From contig NZ_VNJI01000007.1 of NCBI RefSeq assembly GCF_007786445.1, positions 62,001-126,000 of the forward strand: DNA of 64,000 nucleotides, in the 5' to 3' direction. The translations under genes and the position numbers were made by a program. The DNA is from Paenibacillus cremeus. GTDB lineage: Bacteria; Bacillota; Bacilli; Paenibacillales; NBRC-103111. The notes below the pieces were generated by a model, which saw only the letters and a list, made by a program, of their open reading frames with translations, was not told the origin of the DNA and made no database searches. Positions 25,406-35,002 of the stretch are shown here, piece after piece (the stretch's first letter is position 1; each line of letters starts with the position of its first letter).

Positions 25406-25467
25406 TGTCCGAAGATGGTATTTTCTAAAATATTAGAATTTTTCGTCAATTTAGTCCTTATTTATCG

Positions 25468-26262
25468 TTATTCAAACAACACTCCGTCCTCATCCATCCG
25501 AATGAGCTGAATTTTTTTCCCAAGACCTGTGGCCGTGTCCAGATCAATGCACACGGCATGAAAATGCCATTTGCCCTCATCGACGACAAAACGGACTGGC
25601 AACTGTGTCTTAAATTTCTGCATAACGGCGACCCGCTCCATGCCCAGAATGCCGTCTCTTGGTCCCACCATCCCGACATCCGTCACATAAGCCGTCCCCT
25701 GCGGGAGTACGCGCTCATCGTTCGTCTGTACGTGAGTATGCGTACCTACGACAGCCGACACCTTCCCGTCCAAGTGCCAGCCCATAGCCAGCTTCTCGGA
25801 GGTTGCTTCCGCGTGAAAATCGACCAACACGTACTTGGTTCTCTTCTTTGCCTGCTCCACCAGCTCATTCGCCTTCTCAAAAGGGCAGTCCAGCGGAGGT
25901 AAAAAGGTACGGCCCTGCAGGTTAATGATCGCCAGCTCCGCATCCTTGACCTTTATGTACGTATATCCACGACCAGGTGTTCCGGCTGGAAAATTCGCAG
26001 GGCGCACCATGCGCTCCTCTTTATCAATAAAATCAAAAATTTCTTTCTGATCCCAAGTGTGGTTCCCCATCGTAATGCCGTGCACGCCTTGCTCGAACAG
26101 TTCCTTCGTAATGGCTGCTGTGATGCCTCTTCCTGCAGCCGCGTTCTCTCCGTTAGCGATAATCCAGTGCGGATTGTACTTCGTTTTTAGCTTAGGCAGA
26201 CACGTTTTCAGCGCTTTGCGCCCGACAGATCCAACGATATCTCCAATGAATAAGATGCGAAT
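25468..26262 (-). CDS. ymdB: 2',3'-cyclic nucleotide phosphodiesterase YmdB, ATT start
   Basis: A metallophosphoesterase that in B. subtilis hydrolyses 2',3'-cyclic nucleotides and steers biofilm, motility and sporulation. With an ATT start at 26262 the protein is 264 residues, exactly the usual length, and begins RILFIGDIVGS; metal ligands then fall at Asp8, Glu39-Asn40 (NGEN), His in GNHTWD and HTHVQ. GGGGGAG lies about seven bases before this ATT. The codons between it and an upstream in-frame stop contain no ATG, GTG or TTG. The first ATG (26085) would delete 59 conserved residues. It follows rny by 84 bases. Confidence 0.92.
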   Translation of the reverse strand: MRILFIGDIVGSVGRKALKTCLPKLKTKYNPHWIIANGENAAAGRGITAAITKELFEQGVHGITMGNHTWDQKEIFDFIDKEERMVRPANFPAGTPGRGYTYIKVKDAELAIINLQGRTFLPPLDCPFEKANELVEQAKKRTKYVLVDFHAEATSEKLAMGWHLDGKVSAVVGTHTHVQTNDERVLPQGTAYVTDVGMVGPRDGILGMERVAVMQKFKTQLPVRFVVDEGKWHFHAVCIDLDTATGLGKKIQLIRMDEDGVLFE

Positions 26263-26299
26263 GCGACTCTCCCCCTTTTTCTTCCGTTATTATTTTGGC

Positions 26300-26332
26300 A
26301 AAAGAAAAGTGGCTTATTCAGCCACTTCTCTT
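26300..26332 (-). terminator. Terminator or attenuator between rny and ymdB
   Basis: On the minus strand GAAGTGGCT pairs with AGCCACTTT over a short loop, followed by TTCTTTT. It lies in the 84-base gap between two genes that usually share a transcript. Confidence 0.75.
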
Positions 26333-26346
26333 CTAGGTTTATGCAA

Positions 26347-27891
26347 TTATTTGGCGTATTCCACGGCACGTGTTTCACGAATAACGGTAACCTTAATGTG
26401 CCCAGGATAGTCGAGCTCATTTTCGATTTTCTTCGTGATATCGCGAGCCAAACGGAAGGCTTCCGTATCGTCGATCTTCTCTGGCTGAACCATCACGCGA
26501 ACCTCGCGGCCCGCTTGAATAGCGTACGACTTCTCCACGCCTTCAAATGATTCGGAGATATCCTCAAGCTTCTCCAACCGCTTAATATAGGTTTCCAGCG
26601 TTTCGCGTCGAGCGCCCGGTCTAGCTGCAGACAATGCATCCGCTGCGCCGACCAGCATCGCGATAACGGAGGTAGCCTCACAATCGCCATGATGCGAAGC
26701 GATACTGTTGATAACCACTGGATGCTCCTTGTACTTCTTCCCGATCTCTACGCCGATCTCCACGTGGGAACCTTCGACTTCGTGATCGAGTGCTTTACCG
26801 ATGTCATGAAGAAGTCCGGCACGTTTCGCCAATGTCACGTCTTCTCCGAGCTCTCCTGCCATCAGTCCAGCGAGGTAAGCAACCTCCATGGAATGCTTCA
26901 GTACGTTCTGACCGTAGCTTGTACGGAATTTCAAACGACCTAAAATCTTGATCAGATCCGGATGCAGACCGTGAACACCGGTTTCAAACGTAGCTTGCTC
27001 CCCGTATTCTCGAATCCGTTCATCCACTTCCTTGCGGGATTTCTCCACCATCTCTTCAATGCGAGCCGGATGAATACGTCCATCAGCAACCAATTTCTCC
27101 AGCGATGTACGGGCAATTTCCCTACGGATCGGGTCAAACCCGGACAAGATGACCGCTTCAGGAGTATCGTCAATAATCAGATCAATACCCGTCAGTGTCT
27201 CCAGTGCACGGATATTGCGGCCCTCACGACCGATAATGCGACCCTTCATTTCCTCATTTGGAAGCGCTACGACGGACACCGTCGTTTCAGCCACATGATC
27301 GGCGGCACATCTTTGGATGGCCAGCGTAATAACCTCTCTAGCCTTCTTGTCGCCTTCTTCTTTGGCTTGCTGTTCAATTTCTTTAATCAATTGAGCGGTT
27401 TCGTGGCGAACCTCTTGCTCGACATTGGACAAAATGATTTGTTTAGCATCCTCCATTGTCAACGCAGAAATCCGTTCCAATTCGGCAACTTGATCTTTGT
27501 AGATCTGATCAATTTGCGCTTGTGTTTCTTCGATCCGTTTCTCTTTGTTGGCAACCTGCTCTTCTTTTTTCTCCAGAGATTCTAATTTTTTATCCAGCGA
27601 CTCCTCTTTTTGCAACAATCGTCTCTCTTGTCGTTGTGTTTCGTTTCGACGATCACGAATGTCTTTTTCAGCTTCGGTTCGGAGCTTATGAATTTCATCT
27701 TTCGCTTCGAGAACCGCTTCTTTCTTCAGTGCTTCTGCCTCCTTGCGCGCACCTTCTTTAATCTGCTCGGCAGCTTGCTCAGCACTAGAGATCTTCGCCT
27801 CTGCAAGGGACTTGCGGATAAAATAACCAATCCCTAAGCATAGTACACCAACAACGAGAACGATCACGACCCAGATAGCTGTGTTTAGCAT
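26347..27891 (-). CDS. rny: Ribonuclease Y
   Basis: Membrane-anchored endoribonuclease that starts decay and processing of many mRNAs. About 514 residues: one N-terminal membrane helix (about 4-24), a long charged coiled coil (about 30-200), a KH domain with [15 protein letters not shown], and an HD domain with [12 protein letters not shown]. The ATG at 27891 is eight bases after GAGGAGG; the GTG three codons earlier overlaps that site. Its partner YmcA (Ric complex) is encoded 8 kb away in this window. Confidence 0.97.
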   Translation of the reverse strand: MLNTAIWVVIVLVVGVLCLGIGYFIRKSLAEAKISSAEQAAEQIKEGARKEAEALKKEAVLEAKDEIHKLRTEAEKDIRDRRNETQRQERRLLQKEESLDKKLESLEKKEEQVANKEKRIEETQAQIDQIYKDQVAELERISALTMEDAKQIILSNVEQEVRHETAQLIKEIEQQAKEEGDKKAREVITLAIQRCAADHVAETTVSVVALPNEEMKGRIIGREGRNIRALETLTGIDLIIDDTPEAVILSGFDPIRREIARTSLEKLVADGRIHPARIEEMVEKSRKEVDERIREYGEQATFETGVHGLHPDLIKILGRLKFRTSYGQNVLKHSMEVAYLAGLMAGELGEDVTLAKRAGLLHDIGKALDHEVEGSHVEIGVEIGKKYKEHPVVINSIASHHGDCEATSVIAMLVGAADALSAARPGARRETLETYIKRLEKLEDISESFEGVEKSYAIQAGREVRVMVQPEKIDDTEAFRLARDITKKIENELDYPGHIKVTVIRETRAVEYAK

Positions 27892-28060
27892 CCAGTTCAC
27901 CTCCTCGTTGAATCCTCCAAGGGTTGCTTGGGATTTGAATGGGTTGATTTGTCATCCTAATTTTAAGCGCTAGAAAAAGTAAAAATTGGCGATTTTACTT
28001 TGTGAATCGTTCCGGGTAAATCGTTTGGAATGATTCTGTGTATAATGAATATACATGATC

Positions 28061-28090
28061 ATTTTAGCTTTTGACGAAGAAGCTTGTCAA
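28061..28090 (-). promoter_or_regulatory. SigA promoter of rny
   Basis: On the minus strand TTGACA (28090-28085), 18 bases, TAAAAT (28066-28061). It starts just after the recX stop and leaves a leader of about 160 bases before rny. Confidence 0.75.
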
Positions 28091-28108
28091 GGTGTTCTGT
28101 TTCCTAAT

Positions 28109-28807
28109 TTAGTCCTCTACTAGCATCTCCAGCTCGTCCCAGTCCTCTTCCGTGTCGGATTCAGCCGGCAATTGGCTGAGTACTCGGCTTACAATGCCTC
28201 CGGGATAGCCTCTTCTTGCAAGGAAAGCTGCGATTTTTCGCCGCGCTTTGGATGCATCCTTGCGCAGCTCACCTGCGTATCGTTTCTCCGCAAGCGCATA
28301 CGCCATCCGAAACTCCGTTTCCTCATTTACCTGCTCCATCGTACTATGTATGGTTTCTTTGTTAATCCCCCGCTGCTGAAGCTCCTGCTTGATCCAATGC
28401 CGCCCTTTCTTCTGCGACTCCAGCCGCTGCTTGGTGAGCTGCTCGGCGAACAGGGTATCGTCCAAATAGTGCTCCCGGTCCAGACGCTCTAAAGTGACCT
28501 TGATGATCTCAGGCGAAAATCCTTTTTGCTTCAGTCTAGCCCGCATCTCCTGCTCTGAGCGAAGTCTGCTGGATAGAAGGCGAAGCGCGTCCACATAGGC
28601 CTTCTGAACCTCCTCAGCGTACAAAATTTGTTGCAGCTGGGTCTCCTCCAAGTACTCTCCTTTAAATAATCTGTGCCTGATCAGGATGTCCTCGTGTACA
28701 GAAAACGCAAAGCACTCATCGATGAAAATGTTGTAGCGGTGCTTCAGCCGCTGCTGTCGTTCCACCTTCGTGATCATGCCCTTCTGATCTTGCCATTGCT
28801 CGGTCAC
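28109..28807 (-). CDS. recX: Regulatory protein RecX
   Basis: Binds RecA filaments and limits their activity. About 232 residues in three-helix repeats (ALRLLSSRLRSEQEMRARLKQKGF; TKQRLESQKKGRHWIKQELQQRGI), with a long N-terminal extension typical of Bacillales. The start is the GTG at 28807, ten bases after GGAGG. An apparent longer frame runs into the recA terminator and is rejected. It lies downstream of recA. Confidence 0.92.
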   Translation of the reverse strand: MTEQWQDQKGMITKVERQQRLKHRYNIFIDECFAFSVHEDILIRHRLFKGEYLEETQLQQILYAEEVQKAYVDALRLLSSRLRSEQEMRARLKQKGFSPEIIKVTLERLDREHYLDDTLFAEQLTKQRLESQKKGRHWIKQELQQRGINKETIHSTMEQVNEETEFRMAYALAEKRYAGELRKDASKARRKIAAFLARRGYPGGIVSRVLSQLPAESDTEEDWDELEMLVED

Positions 28808-28823
28808 GTGCAGCACTCCTCCA

Positions 28824-28866
28824 CAAAAAAAAACAACAAGGGCACCTTTATGTAGTAAAGGTGCCC
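28824..28866 (-). terminator. Terminator between recA and recX
   Basis: On the minus strand GGGCACCTTTA pairs perfectly with TAAAGGTGCCC over a five-base loop and is followed by TTGTTG and nine T residues. RecX would then be made only by read-through or from a nearby promoter. Confidence 0.9.
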
Positions 28867-28909
28867 GCATACCCTGCCGCTAAGCGATCATGCCGCGGCT
28901 GCTGTCTAA

Positions 28910-29959
28910 TTACTCAAACGAAGCTAACAGGTCGTTCTCTTCTTCCTCATCGTCCGTATTCGGTCCCACAGCGACGATCAGGTTGCTGTTTTCGCGGATT
29001 TGCTTCTCAATGATATCCGCAAGCGAAGGATTTTCTTTCAAAAATTGCTTGGCATTCTCGCGCCCTTGCCCAAGCCGGTCATTATTGAAAGAGTACCATG
29101 CGCCGCTCTTTTGAATAATATCCATCTCAGTGGCAATGTCGACAAGGCTGCCTTCTTTGGAGATCCCTTCACCGTACATGATATCGACATCCGCTTGCTT
29201 GAACGGAGGCGCTACCTTGTTCTTCACGACTTTAATTCGGGTACGGTTACCGATCATATCGTTACCTTGCTTGATTGTCTCAACACGACGGACATCCAGG
29301 CGGATCGAGGAATAAAACTTGAGCGCGCGGCCGCCCGGTGTCGTCTCTGGATTCCCGAACATCACGCCCACCTTCTCACGAAGCTGGTTGATAAAGATCG
29401 CGATGACCTTCGACTTATTGATCGCACCGGAAAGCTTACGCAGCGCTTGCGACATCAGTCGTGCTTGCAGACCTACGTGAGAGTCGCCCATCTCCCCTTC
29501 GATCTCCGCCCTCGGTACCAGTGCGGCAACGGAGTCGATGACCAGAATGTCGACAGCACCGCTGCGTACGAGCGCTTCTGCGATTTCGAGCGCCTGCTCG
29601 CCTGTATCCGGCTGGGAAAGCAGCAGTTCGTCGATGTTAATGCCAAGCTTGCTAGCGTACAGTGGATCCAGCGCATGCTCCGCGTCGATGAAAGCCGCCG
29701 TGCCGCCAGCCTTCTGTACTTCAGCAATCGCATGAAGGGCTACCGTCGTCTTACCGGACGATTCCGGTCCGTATACTTCAATAATTCTACCGCGCGGAAA
29801 TCCGCCGATTCCAAGTGCTATATCAAGTGCTAGCGATCCGCTAGGAATAGTCTCTACCTGCATATGGGTAGATTCACCTAATTTCATAATCGATCCCTTC
29901 CCAAATTGCTTCTCAATTTGGCGAAGAGCTGCTTCTAATGCCGCTTTACGATCTGCCAA
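28910..29959 (-). CDS. recA: Recombinase RecA
   Basis: DNA strand-exchange protein and SOS co-protease. Walker [10 protein letters not shown], Walker [10 protein letters not shown], and the L2 segment [22 protein letters not shown] are all present; the C-terminus is acidic ([16 protein letters not shown]). I favour TTG at 29959 because the next residues, ADRKAAL, align with the usual MSDRQAAL opening and AAGGGAA is nine bases upstream; a GTG three codons earlier is too near that site. Confidence 0.97.
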   Translation of the reverse strand: MADRKAALEAALRQIEKQFGKGSIMKLGESTHMQVETIPSGSLALDIALGIGGFPRGRIIEVYGPESSGKTTVALHAIAEVQKAGGTAAFIDAEHALDPLYASKLGINIDELLLSQPDTGEQALEIAEALVRSGAVDILVIDSVAALVPRAEIEGEMGDSHVGLQARLMSQALRKLSGAINKSKVIAIFINQLREKVGVMFGNPETTPGGRALKFYSSIRLDVRRVETIKQGNDMIGNRTRIKVVKNKVAPPFKQADVDIMYGEGISKEGSLVDIATEMDIIQKSGAWYSFNNDRLGQGRENAKQFLKENPSLADIIEKQIRENSNLIVAVGPNTDDEEEENDLLASFE

Positions 29960-29997
29960 AGGACTCACTTCCCTTTTCTCAATAATTTCATACTCTC

Positions 29998-30026
29998 ATC
30001 ATAACCGCTTTTTGTTCGCTTGCCAA
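29998..30026 (-). promoter_or_regulatory. SigA promoter of recA
   Basis: On the minus strand TTGGCA (30026-30021), 17 bases, TATGAT (30003-29998). Confidence 0.75.
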
Positions 30027-30035
30027 GCTTTTTTT

Positions 30036-30049
30036 CGAACATATATTCG
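30036..30049 (-). promoter_or_regulatory. LexA (SOS) box of recA
   Basis: CGAATATATGTTCG on the minus strand differs by one base from the Gram-positive SOS box CGAACATATGTTCG. It lies ten bases upstream of the -35 box of recA. Confidence 0.88.
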
Positions 30050-30060
30050 CATGTGTGGCC

Positions 30061-30099
30061 AAATAAAAACCGTAACAAAGTGTTTGAACTTGTTACGGT
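30061..30099 (-). terminator. Terminator of the rimO-pgsA-cinA operon
   Basis: On the minus strand ACCGTAACAA pairs with TTTGTTACGGT over about nine bases, followed by TTTTATTT. Confidence 0.88.
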
Positions 30100-30144
30100 G
30101 CTTCCGTATTTCCTATTATATTCTATTCTCTAGCAATTCGCAAG

Positions 30145-31392
30145 CTATGATTTGAGCTTTCTCCACAGCTGGTAGAGCGCGCTCTTGGCGGCTCGCAGCT
30201 TGATCGTCTCGCGGTTGCCCGACTGCTGTGTCTGGCGGACAACGGTCTCGCCATTACGCTCTGCTACGCCGACGAATACGGTTCCGACCGGCTTGCCCTC
30301 CGATTCTCCGGGACCGGCTACGCCTGTAATCGAAACGCCATAATCGGCACCTGTGATCTGAAGTACATTTTCGGCGAGCAGCCTGGCCGCTTCCTCACTG
30401 ACGGCCCCCGGTGCCCCTGGCCCTTCCAGCAGCTCCATCGACAAGCCGAGCAGCTTATGCTTGACTGCATTCGTATAGCAGATGATCCCGCCGGCAAACG
30501 ACGCTGAACTGCCAGGGACATTCGTCAGCAGATCGCTCAGAAGCCCGCCTGTGCAGCTCTCAGCCACCGACAATGACTTACCTTGCTCCGATAGCAATTG
30601 CAGCACCGCCTGCTCCAGCGTGATGTCCTGAGCCGCATAAATATGATCGCCAACTCGGCTGCGAATTTCCGACTCCAGCGGCTGAAGCTTAGCTTGCGCT
30701 TCAACCTCGTTTCGTGCCCTGGTCGTGAGCCGGATGGCCACTTCCCCTTCTTTGGCATAAGGCGCAATGGTTGGATCCGTCTGGGCGCCGATCAGGTCAA
30801 TCAGTGAATGCTCCAGCTGGGATTCGCCAATCCCTGCAAACTTCAGCATCACCGAAAAGAGTGGTTCAACGGCATCCATCTTGGATGCGATCCACGCCTT
30901 CGCGTAGCGGTCGAACATCGGCTTCATCTCTTTAGGCGGACCCGGCAGCAGCAAATAATGCGTGCCCTCGTGCGTAAGCGCTACTCCAACGGCAAGCCCG
31001 GTGTCGTTCGCCAGCGGGTCGCTGTGCTCTGGCATCAGCGCCTGCCGCGCGTTGCTTTCCACCATAGGCACGCCGCGCTTACGGAACAGCTCTTCGATTT
31101 TGTTCATCGAAGGCTCATGAAGGATGAGTTGCTGTCCGATAAGCTCGACCAGCACATCTTTTGTCAAATCATCCTGCGTCGGACCAAGCCCGCCGGTACA
31201 AATAATGACATCTGCCCTAGATTTGGCAATTCGAAGCGACTCTTTAATCCGCTCCGGATTATCCCCTACCACGGTTTGAAAGTATACCCCTACACCTATG
31301 TCCGCCAAGCCGCTCGATATGTATTGCGCATTCGTGTTGACAATTTGGCCCATCAGCAGCTCCGTGCCGACCGCGATAATTTCCGCTCTCAT
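30145..31392 (-). CDS. cinA: CinA family protein (NMN deamidase / ADP-ribose pyrophosphatase type)
   Basis: About 415 residues: an N-terminal MoaB/COG1058 domain (IIAVGTELLMGQ, TGGLGPTQDD, LLPGPPKEMKPM) and a C-terminal nicotinamide-nucleotide amidase domain (LSVAESCTGGLLS, GVSITGVAGPGES). In Gram-positives it sits before recA, here too, and is linked to competence and NAD recycling. The ATG at 31392 follows GGAGGGG by eight bases. The recA promoter and SOS box lie beyond its terminator. Confidence 0.95.
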   Translation of the reverse strand: MRAEIIAVGTELLMGQIVNTNAQYISSGLADIGVGVYFQTVVGDNPERIKESLRIAKSRADVIICTGGLGPTQDDLTKDVLVELIGQQLILHEPSMNKIEELFRKRGVPMVESNARQALMPEHSDPLANDTGLAVGVALTHEGTHYLLLPGPPKEMKPMFDRYAKAWIASKMDAVEPLFSVMLKFAGIGESQLEHSLIDLIGAQTDPTIAPYAKEGEVAIRLTTRARNEVEAQAKLQPLESEIRSRVGDHIYAAQDITLEQAVLQLLSEQGKSLSVAESCTGGLLSDLLTNVPGSSASFAGGIICYTNAVKHKLLGLSMELLEGPGAPGAVSEEAARLLAENVLQITGADYGVSITGVAGPGESEGKPVGTVFVGVAERNGETVVRQTQQSGNRETIKLRAAKSALYQLWRKLKS

Positions 31393-31425
31393 CCCCATAT
31401 CCCCTCCGAGTGCATGATCTAAGAA

Positions 31426-31456
31426 CAAAAAAACAATAGGTGCAACCTACTGTTTT
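31426..31456 (-). terminator. Partial terminator at the end of pgsA
   Basis: On the minus strand ACAGTAGGT pairs with ACCTATTGT over three bases, followed by seven T residues. The stem includes the last codons of pgsA, and cinA starts only 34 bases on, so it may reduce rather than stop transcription. Confidence 0.65.
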
Positions 31457-32034
31457 TGCTCATTCCAGTTAATGACGTCTTTATTTTTCATATAGTAATC
31501 GAAACCGGAGTACATCGTAATGATCGCCGCAATCCAGCTTGCAAAAATATCAAACCGGAAGCCGACGAACTCAAACGGAAAGTTATTGAGCAGCAGCGCG
31601 ATAATCGCCGTAATTTGCGCGGCGGTCTTCCATTTGCCCCATTTGCTAGCAGCCACGACGCGGCCCTCGAGCAAAGCAATTTGGCGCAGTCCGGTTACGG
31701 CAAACTCCCGGCTGATGATTACAATCGCGATCCAAGCATCCAGCTTGTCCATCTCCACCAGCGAGACCAAAACTGCTGAAACCAGCAGTTTGTCCGCAAG
31801 GGGATCCAAAAGCTTGCCCAAATTCGTGACAAGCTTTCGTTTCCGTGCAATGTAACCGTCCAAGCTATCGGTACTGGCGGCAATAATAAAGATCAGGGCT
31901 GCAATAATCTGGTTGTAGGTAATCGAGAATTGCTCGATCCGGATATTAGGAGTTTTCACATTGACGAGCAAGAAAAACATAATGATCGGTACTAGAAAGA
32001 TTCTTGCCAATGTGATCCGGTTGGCCAGATTCAT
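31447..32034 (-). CDS. pgsA: CDP-diacylglycerol-glycerol-3-phosphate 3-phosphatidyltransferase
   Basis: Membrane enzyme of phosphatidylglycerol synthesis. The CDP-alcohol phosphotransferase motif DGxxAR...G...D...D is present as DSLDGYIARKRKLVTNLGKLLDPLADK. About 195 residues, several membrane helices. It overlaps rimO by four bases (start ATG inside the rimO stop) with GGGGGAGG upstream, so it is coupled to it. Confidence 0.96.
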   Translation of the reverse strand: MNLANRITLARIFLVPIIMFFLLVNVKTPNIRIEQFSITYNQIIAALIFIIAASTDSLDGYIARKRKLVTNLGKLLDPLADKLLVSAVLVSLVEMDKLDAWIAIVIISREFAVTGLRQIALLEGRVVAASKWGKWKTAAQITAIIALLLNNFPFEFVGFRFDIFASWIAAIITMYSGFDYYMKNKDVINWNEQKQ

Positions 32035-33359
32035 GCGACGACCTCCCCCGATAGATCGAATTCGAAGGAATGCGTAATGCGCACTTTGGCGATCTCGCCA
32101 ATTTTCAGCTGTTTACCCCCTACAAAAACTTCCCCGTCAATCTCAGGGGCATCATATTGCGAACGGCCTACATAAATGTCGTTTCGACCGTCATACTTCT
32201 CAATCAAAACATCAATCACTTGACCGATCCGATGACCGTTACGCTCATTAGCGATCTCGCGCTGTACTTCCATGAGCACGTTCTGACGGTACTCTTTCAC
32301 GTCATCTGGCACTTGATCTGGCAAACGGGACGCAGGCGTGTCCTCTTCCTTCGAGTACGTGAATACGCCCAAGCGGTCAAACCCGATCTCACTTACAAAC
32401 TGCTTCAGGTTCTCGAAATCTTGTTCAGTCTCGCCTGGAAAGCCTACGATCAAGGAGGTCCGCAGCGATACGCCTGGAATCCGCGCACGAATCTTAGCAA
32501 TCAGCTCACGCGCATCACGTTGACGTCCTGGACGACGCATCCGCTTCAAAATGCTGTCTTCGCTGTGCTGCAGCGGCATATCGACGTATTTGCACACTTT
32601 AGGGTTGTTCGCCATCACATCGATCAGCTCGTCCGTAAAGAAGCCAGGGTATGCATAATGCAGACGCACCCACTCAATACCCGGCACTTCGCTCACCTTG
32701 TTCATCAGCGTCGGCAGCATAAACTTATCGTATAGATCGGTCCCGTAATTCGTGGAATCTTGGGCGATTAAGCTAATCTCTCTCACCCCTTGGGATGCGA
32801 GCTGCTGTACTTCATCCAAGATCGACTCAACACTCCGGCTGCGGAACTTGCCGCGCATAATCGGAATGCTGCAGAACGTACAGGCGTTGTCACAGCCTTC
32901 AGCAATTTTGACGTAGGCGGTATACCGCGGCGTCGCCATTCTTCTCGGCAGCTTCTTCTCGTAGTTAAACACTGGATTGCCTACCATCACCGGTTTGCGG
33001 CCTTTAAGAGCCTCATCAATGATGTCATTGATTTTGTCAAAATCGCCCGTCCCGACAATCCCGTCGATTTCCGGCATTTCTTCCATCAATTCTTTCTTAT
33101 ACCGCTGCGTCAAACACCCGGATACGATGAGCGCCTTGAGATTCGCCGTTTCCTTGAGATCTGCCATATCGAGAATCGTGTTCACCGACTCTTCCTTGGC
33201 CGCGTCGATGAATCCGCATGTATTCACAATAATGATGGTTGCTTCTTCCTTCTCCGATACCAAAGTATACCCGCGCTCGTGGACGAGACCAGACATGATT
33301 TCCGAATCGACAAGATTCTTCTCACATCCTAGGGTAACCACTTTCACTTTCTCTGTCAT
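32031..33359 (-). CDS. rimO: Ribosomal protein S12 methylthiotransferase RimO
   Basis: Radical-SAM methylthiotransferase for an Asp of ribosomal protein S12. The N-terminal domain opens VVTLGCEKNLVDSEIM; the radical-SAM CxxxCxxC is CDNACTFC; a TRAM domain closes the protein. About 442 residues. GGAGG lies seven bases before the ATG at 33359. The window thus holds both MTTase types (MiaB and RimO). Confidence 0.96.
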   Translation of the reverse strand: MTEKVKVVTLGCEKNLVDSEIMSGLVHERGYTLVSEKEEATIIIVNTCGFIDAAKEESVNTILDMADLKETANLKALIVSGCLTQRYKKELMEEMPEIDGIVGTGDFDKINDIIDEALKGRKPVMVGNPVFNYEKKLPRRMATPRYTAYVKIAEGCDNACTFCSIPIMRGKFRSRSVESILDEVQQLASQGVREISLIAQDSTNYGTDLYDKFMLPTLMNKVSEVPGIEWVRLHYAYPGFFTDELIDVMANNPKVCKYVDMPLQHSEDSILKRMRRPGRQRDARELIAKIRARIPGVSLRTSLIVGFPGETEQDFENLKQFVSEIGFDRLGVFTYSKEEDTPASRLPDQVPDDVKEYRQNVLMEVQREIANERNGHRIGQVIDVLIEKYDGRNDIYVGRSQYDAPEIDGEVFVGGKQLKIGEIAKVRITHSFEFDLSGEVVA

Positions 33360-33409
33360 GTAATATCCTCCAAACGATTTATACCTAATGCCCAATACGG
33401 TTTGTAACA

Positions 33410-33439
33410 AGTATAATATAACGCTGTGAACAGTGTCAA
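33410..33439 (-). promoter_or_regulatory. SigA promoter of rimO-pgsA-cinA
   Basis: On the minus strand a perfect TTGACA (33439-33434), 18 bases, and TATACT (33415-33410), 50 bases before the rimO start. Confidence 0.8.
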
Positions 33440-33497
33440 AAGAAAGAACCCCCCTACAAATCCAATAATCTGCAAAGGAGTTCGACTGCTATATTCT

Positions 33498-33989
33498 CTA
33501 TCTGAAGTTAATAAATTGCAATTCAACCGATAAATCAGCTTTGCGAAGCAGAGCAATCACCTGCTGCAGGTCATCCTTGCTTTTGCCGGTTACGCGAATT
33601 TGATCGCCTTGAATTTGGCTTTTCACCTTCAGCTTGGAGTCACGGATCAGCACGTTTATTTTCTTCCCGTTATCCTGATCAATGCCTTGCTTCACCTTGA
33701 TCCGCTGGCGGACGGTGCTTAAAGCGGCGGATTCCACTTTGCCGTATTCGAGATTTTTCAGCGAGATGCCCCGCTTCGCCATCTTCGATTGCAAAATGTC
33801 GAGCACGTTCTGGAGCTTGAAATCATCATCGGAAACGACCACCAGCTCTTCTTTCTCCAGCTTGACGCTGCTCTTGCTTCCTTTAAAATCAAATCGGGTT
33901 GCGATTTCCTTCTCGGCTTGGTTAATCGCGTTGTTCAGCTCTTGCAGGTCCAGCTTGGACACAATATCAAATGAACTTTCACTGCTCAT
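33498..33989 (-). CDS. yajQ: YajQ family nucleotide-binding protein
   Basis: A 163-residue UPF0234/YajQ protein with the opening [20 protein letters not shown] and the closing VELQFINFR. Members bind nucleotides, including cyclic di-GMP in some Proteobacteria; the role in Firmicutes is not settled. The ATG at 33989 follows AGGAAAG. It lies after the rodZ terminator. Confidence 0.93.
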   Translation of the reverse strand: MSSESSFDIVSKLDLQELNNAINQAEKEIATRFDFKGSKSSVKLEKEELVVVSDDDFKLQNVLDILQSKMAKRGISLKNLEYGKVESAALSTVRQRIKVKQGIDQDNGKKINVLIRDSKLKVKSQIQGDQIRVTGKSKDDLQQVIALLRKADLSVELQFINFR

Positions 33990-34033
33990 ATCCGCACTTC
34001 CTTTCCTATCCAACAATATACAGCTTATTGTAT

Positions 34034-34073
34034 CAAAAAAGACACCTTCTGCACAAAGCATCCAGTGTCTTTC
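34034..34073 (-). terminator. Terminator of rodZ
   Basis: On the minus strand AAAGACAC pairs with GTGTCTTT across a long loop (about 20 bases) and runs into further T residues. Confidence 0.75.
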
Positions 34074-34084
34074 AGATAAAGTTA

Positions 34085-34936
34085 TTACTTCGCAAATTCG
34101 ATCTGCAGCTTCTTCACGTTCGGAGCATCTCCAACGACCACCGGTGTGCCATTGATTGAAAGCTCGGCCGCGTTCGCTTTACCAAAAATCATGTAAGCCG
34201 CGTTCGTCAGCTCCCAGGTCTTGCCGTTTCCATTCATGTATGTACCTTGCTCAACCATCTCTCGCTTGTCTCCTAGGGAGTCCAGCTCGATCCAGCAAGA
34301 ATCGCCTGATATTTTCATCTCGATCTTCAGCGACTTCGCATTCGAGACGGTGTAATAATCCGTGCCCCGTTCGCTTTTGACCAGCTTCACCTCTGTTATA
34401 GGTGCTGGCGTGGGCGTAGGCACCGGGTCAGGCTTTTTATCCGCTAACGCGGCTGGTGTTGTTCCTCCGCTCGCCACCGGGGCTTGGGCAGCAGGCTCAA
34501 TCTTATCCGTCAGCTTCTTAGGCTGATCCTTCACCGAATTGTTCGCTCCGCCTGCATAGTTCAGGTTTAAGTAGTAATAGATGATCCCCAGAATGAGCAC
34601 AACGAAGGAAATCATCATCACATTGGAAGCCCATTTCCCAAACCGTTCGGTATTCCGGGTGGTGCGCTTGCTGCGGATTGGCTCGATTTGCTCCGGCTCC
34701 GGTGCAGGAATCACATTTTGGTATAAACGAAGCACTTCATTAGGATCTAAGCCGACCGCTTCAGAGTAGCTTTTAATAAACGCACGGACATAAAAATTGC
34801 CTGGCAAAACCTTATAGTTTCCATCCTCTATCGCTTCAAGGTACCGCTTTCGTATTTTCGTTGTTTCCTGCAAGTCGTCTAGAGAAATTTTCCTCTCCAT
34901 CCTTGCTTTTCTTAGCAGCAAACCAAGCTCGGACAA
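34085..34936 (-). CDS. rodZ: Cell-shape protein RodZ
   Basis: A 283-residue protein with a cytoplasmic helix-turn-helix domain (about 1-75; [20 protein letters not shown]), one membrane helix (about 104-124), a Pro/Thr-rich linker and an exterior DUF4115 domain. RodZ links MreB to the cell-wall machine. The start is TTG at 34936 behind GGAAGGGGTGA. It follows ymfK by about 65 bases, as ymfM follows ymfK in B. subtilis. Confidence 0.93.
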   Translation of the reverse strand: MSELGLLLRKARMERKISLDDLQETTKIRKRYLEAIEDGNYKVLPGNFYVRAFIKSYSEAVGLDPNEVLRLYQNVIPAPEPEQIEPIRSKRTTRNTERFGKWASNVMMISFVVLILGIIYYYLNLNYAGGANNSVKDQPKKLTDKIEPAAQAPVASGGTTPAALADKKPDPVPTPTPAPITEVKLVKSERGTDYYTVSNAKSLKIEMKISGDSCWIELDSLGDKREMVEQGTYMNGNGKTWELTNAAYMIFGKANAAELSINGTPVVVGDAPNVKKLQIEFAK

Positions 34937-35002
34937 GTAGTGTCACCCCTTCCGGTTCAAATCGGAGTATTCTATTAACCAGATAACCGTTGGCTCGGCC
35001 AA

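Noticed and set aside
33356..33556. A 66-residue frame with a hydrophobic segment between yajQ and rimO
   Set aside because: It overlaps the end of yajQ and contains the rimO promoter (TTGACA-N18-TATACT); the hydrophobic part is a by-product of the AT-rich promoter.
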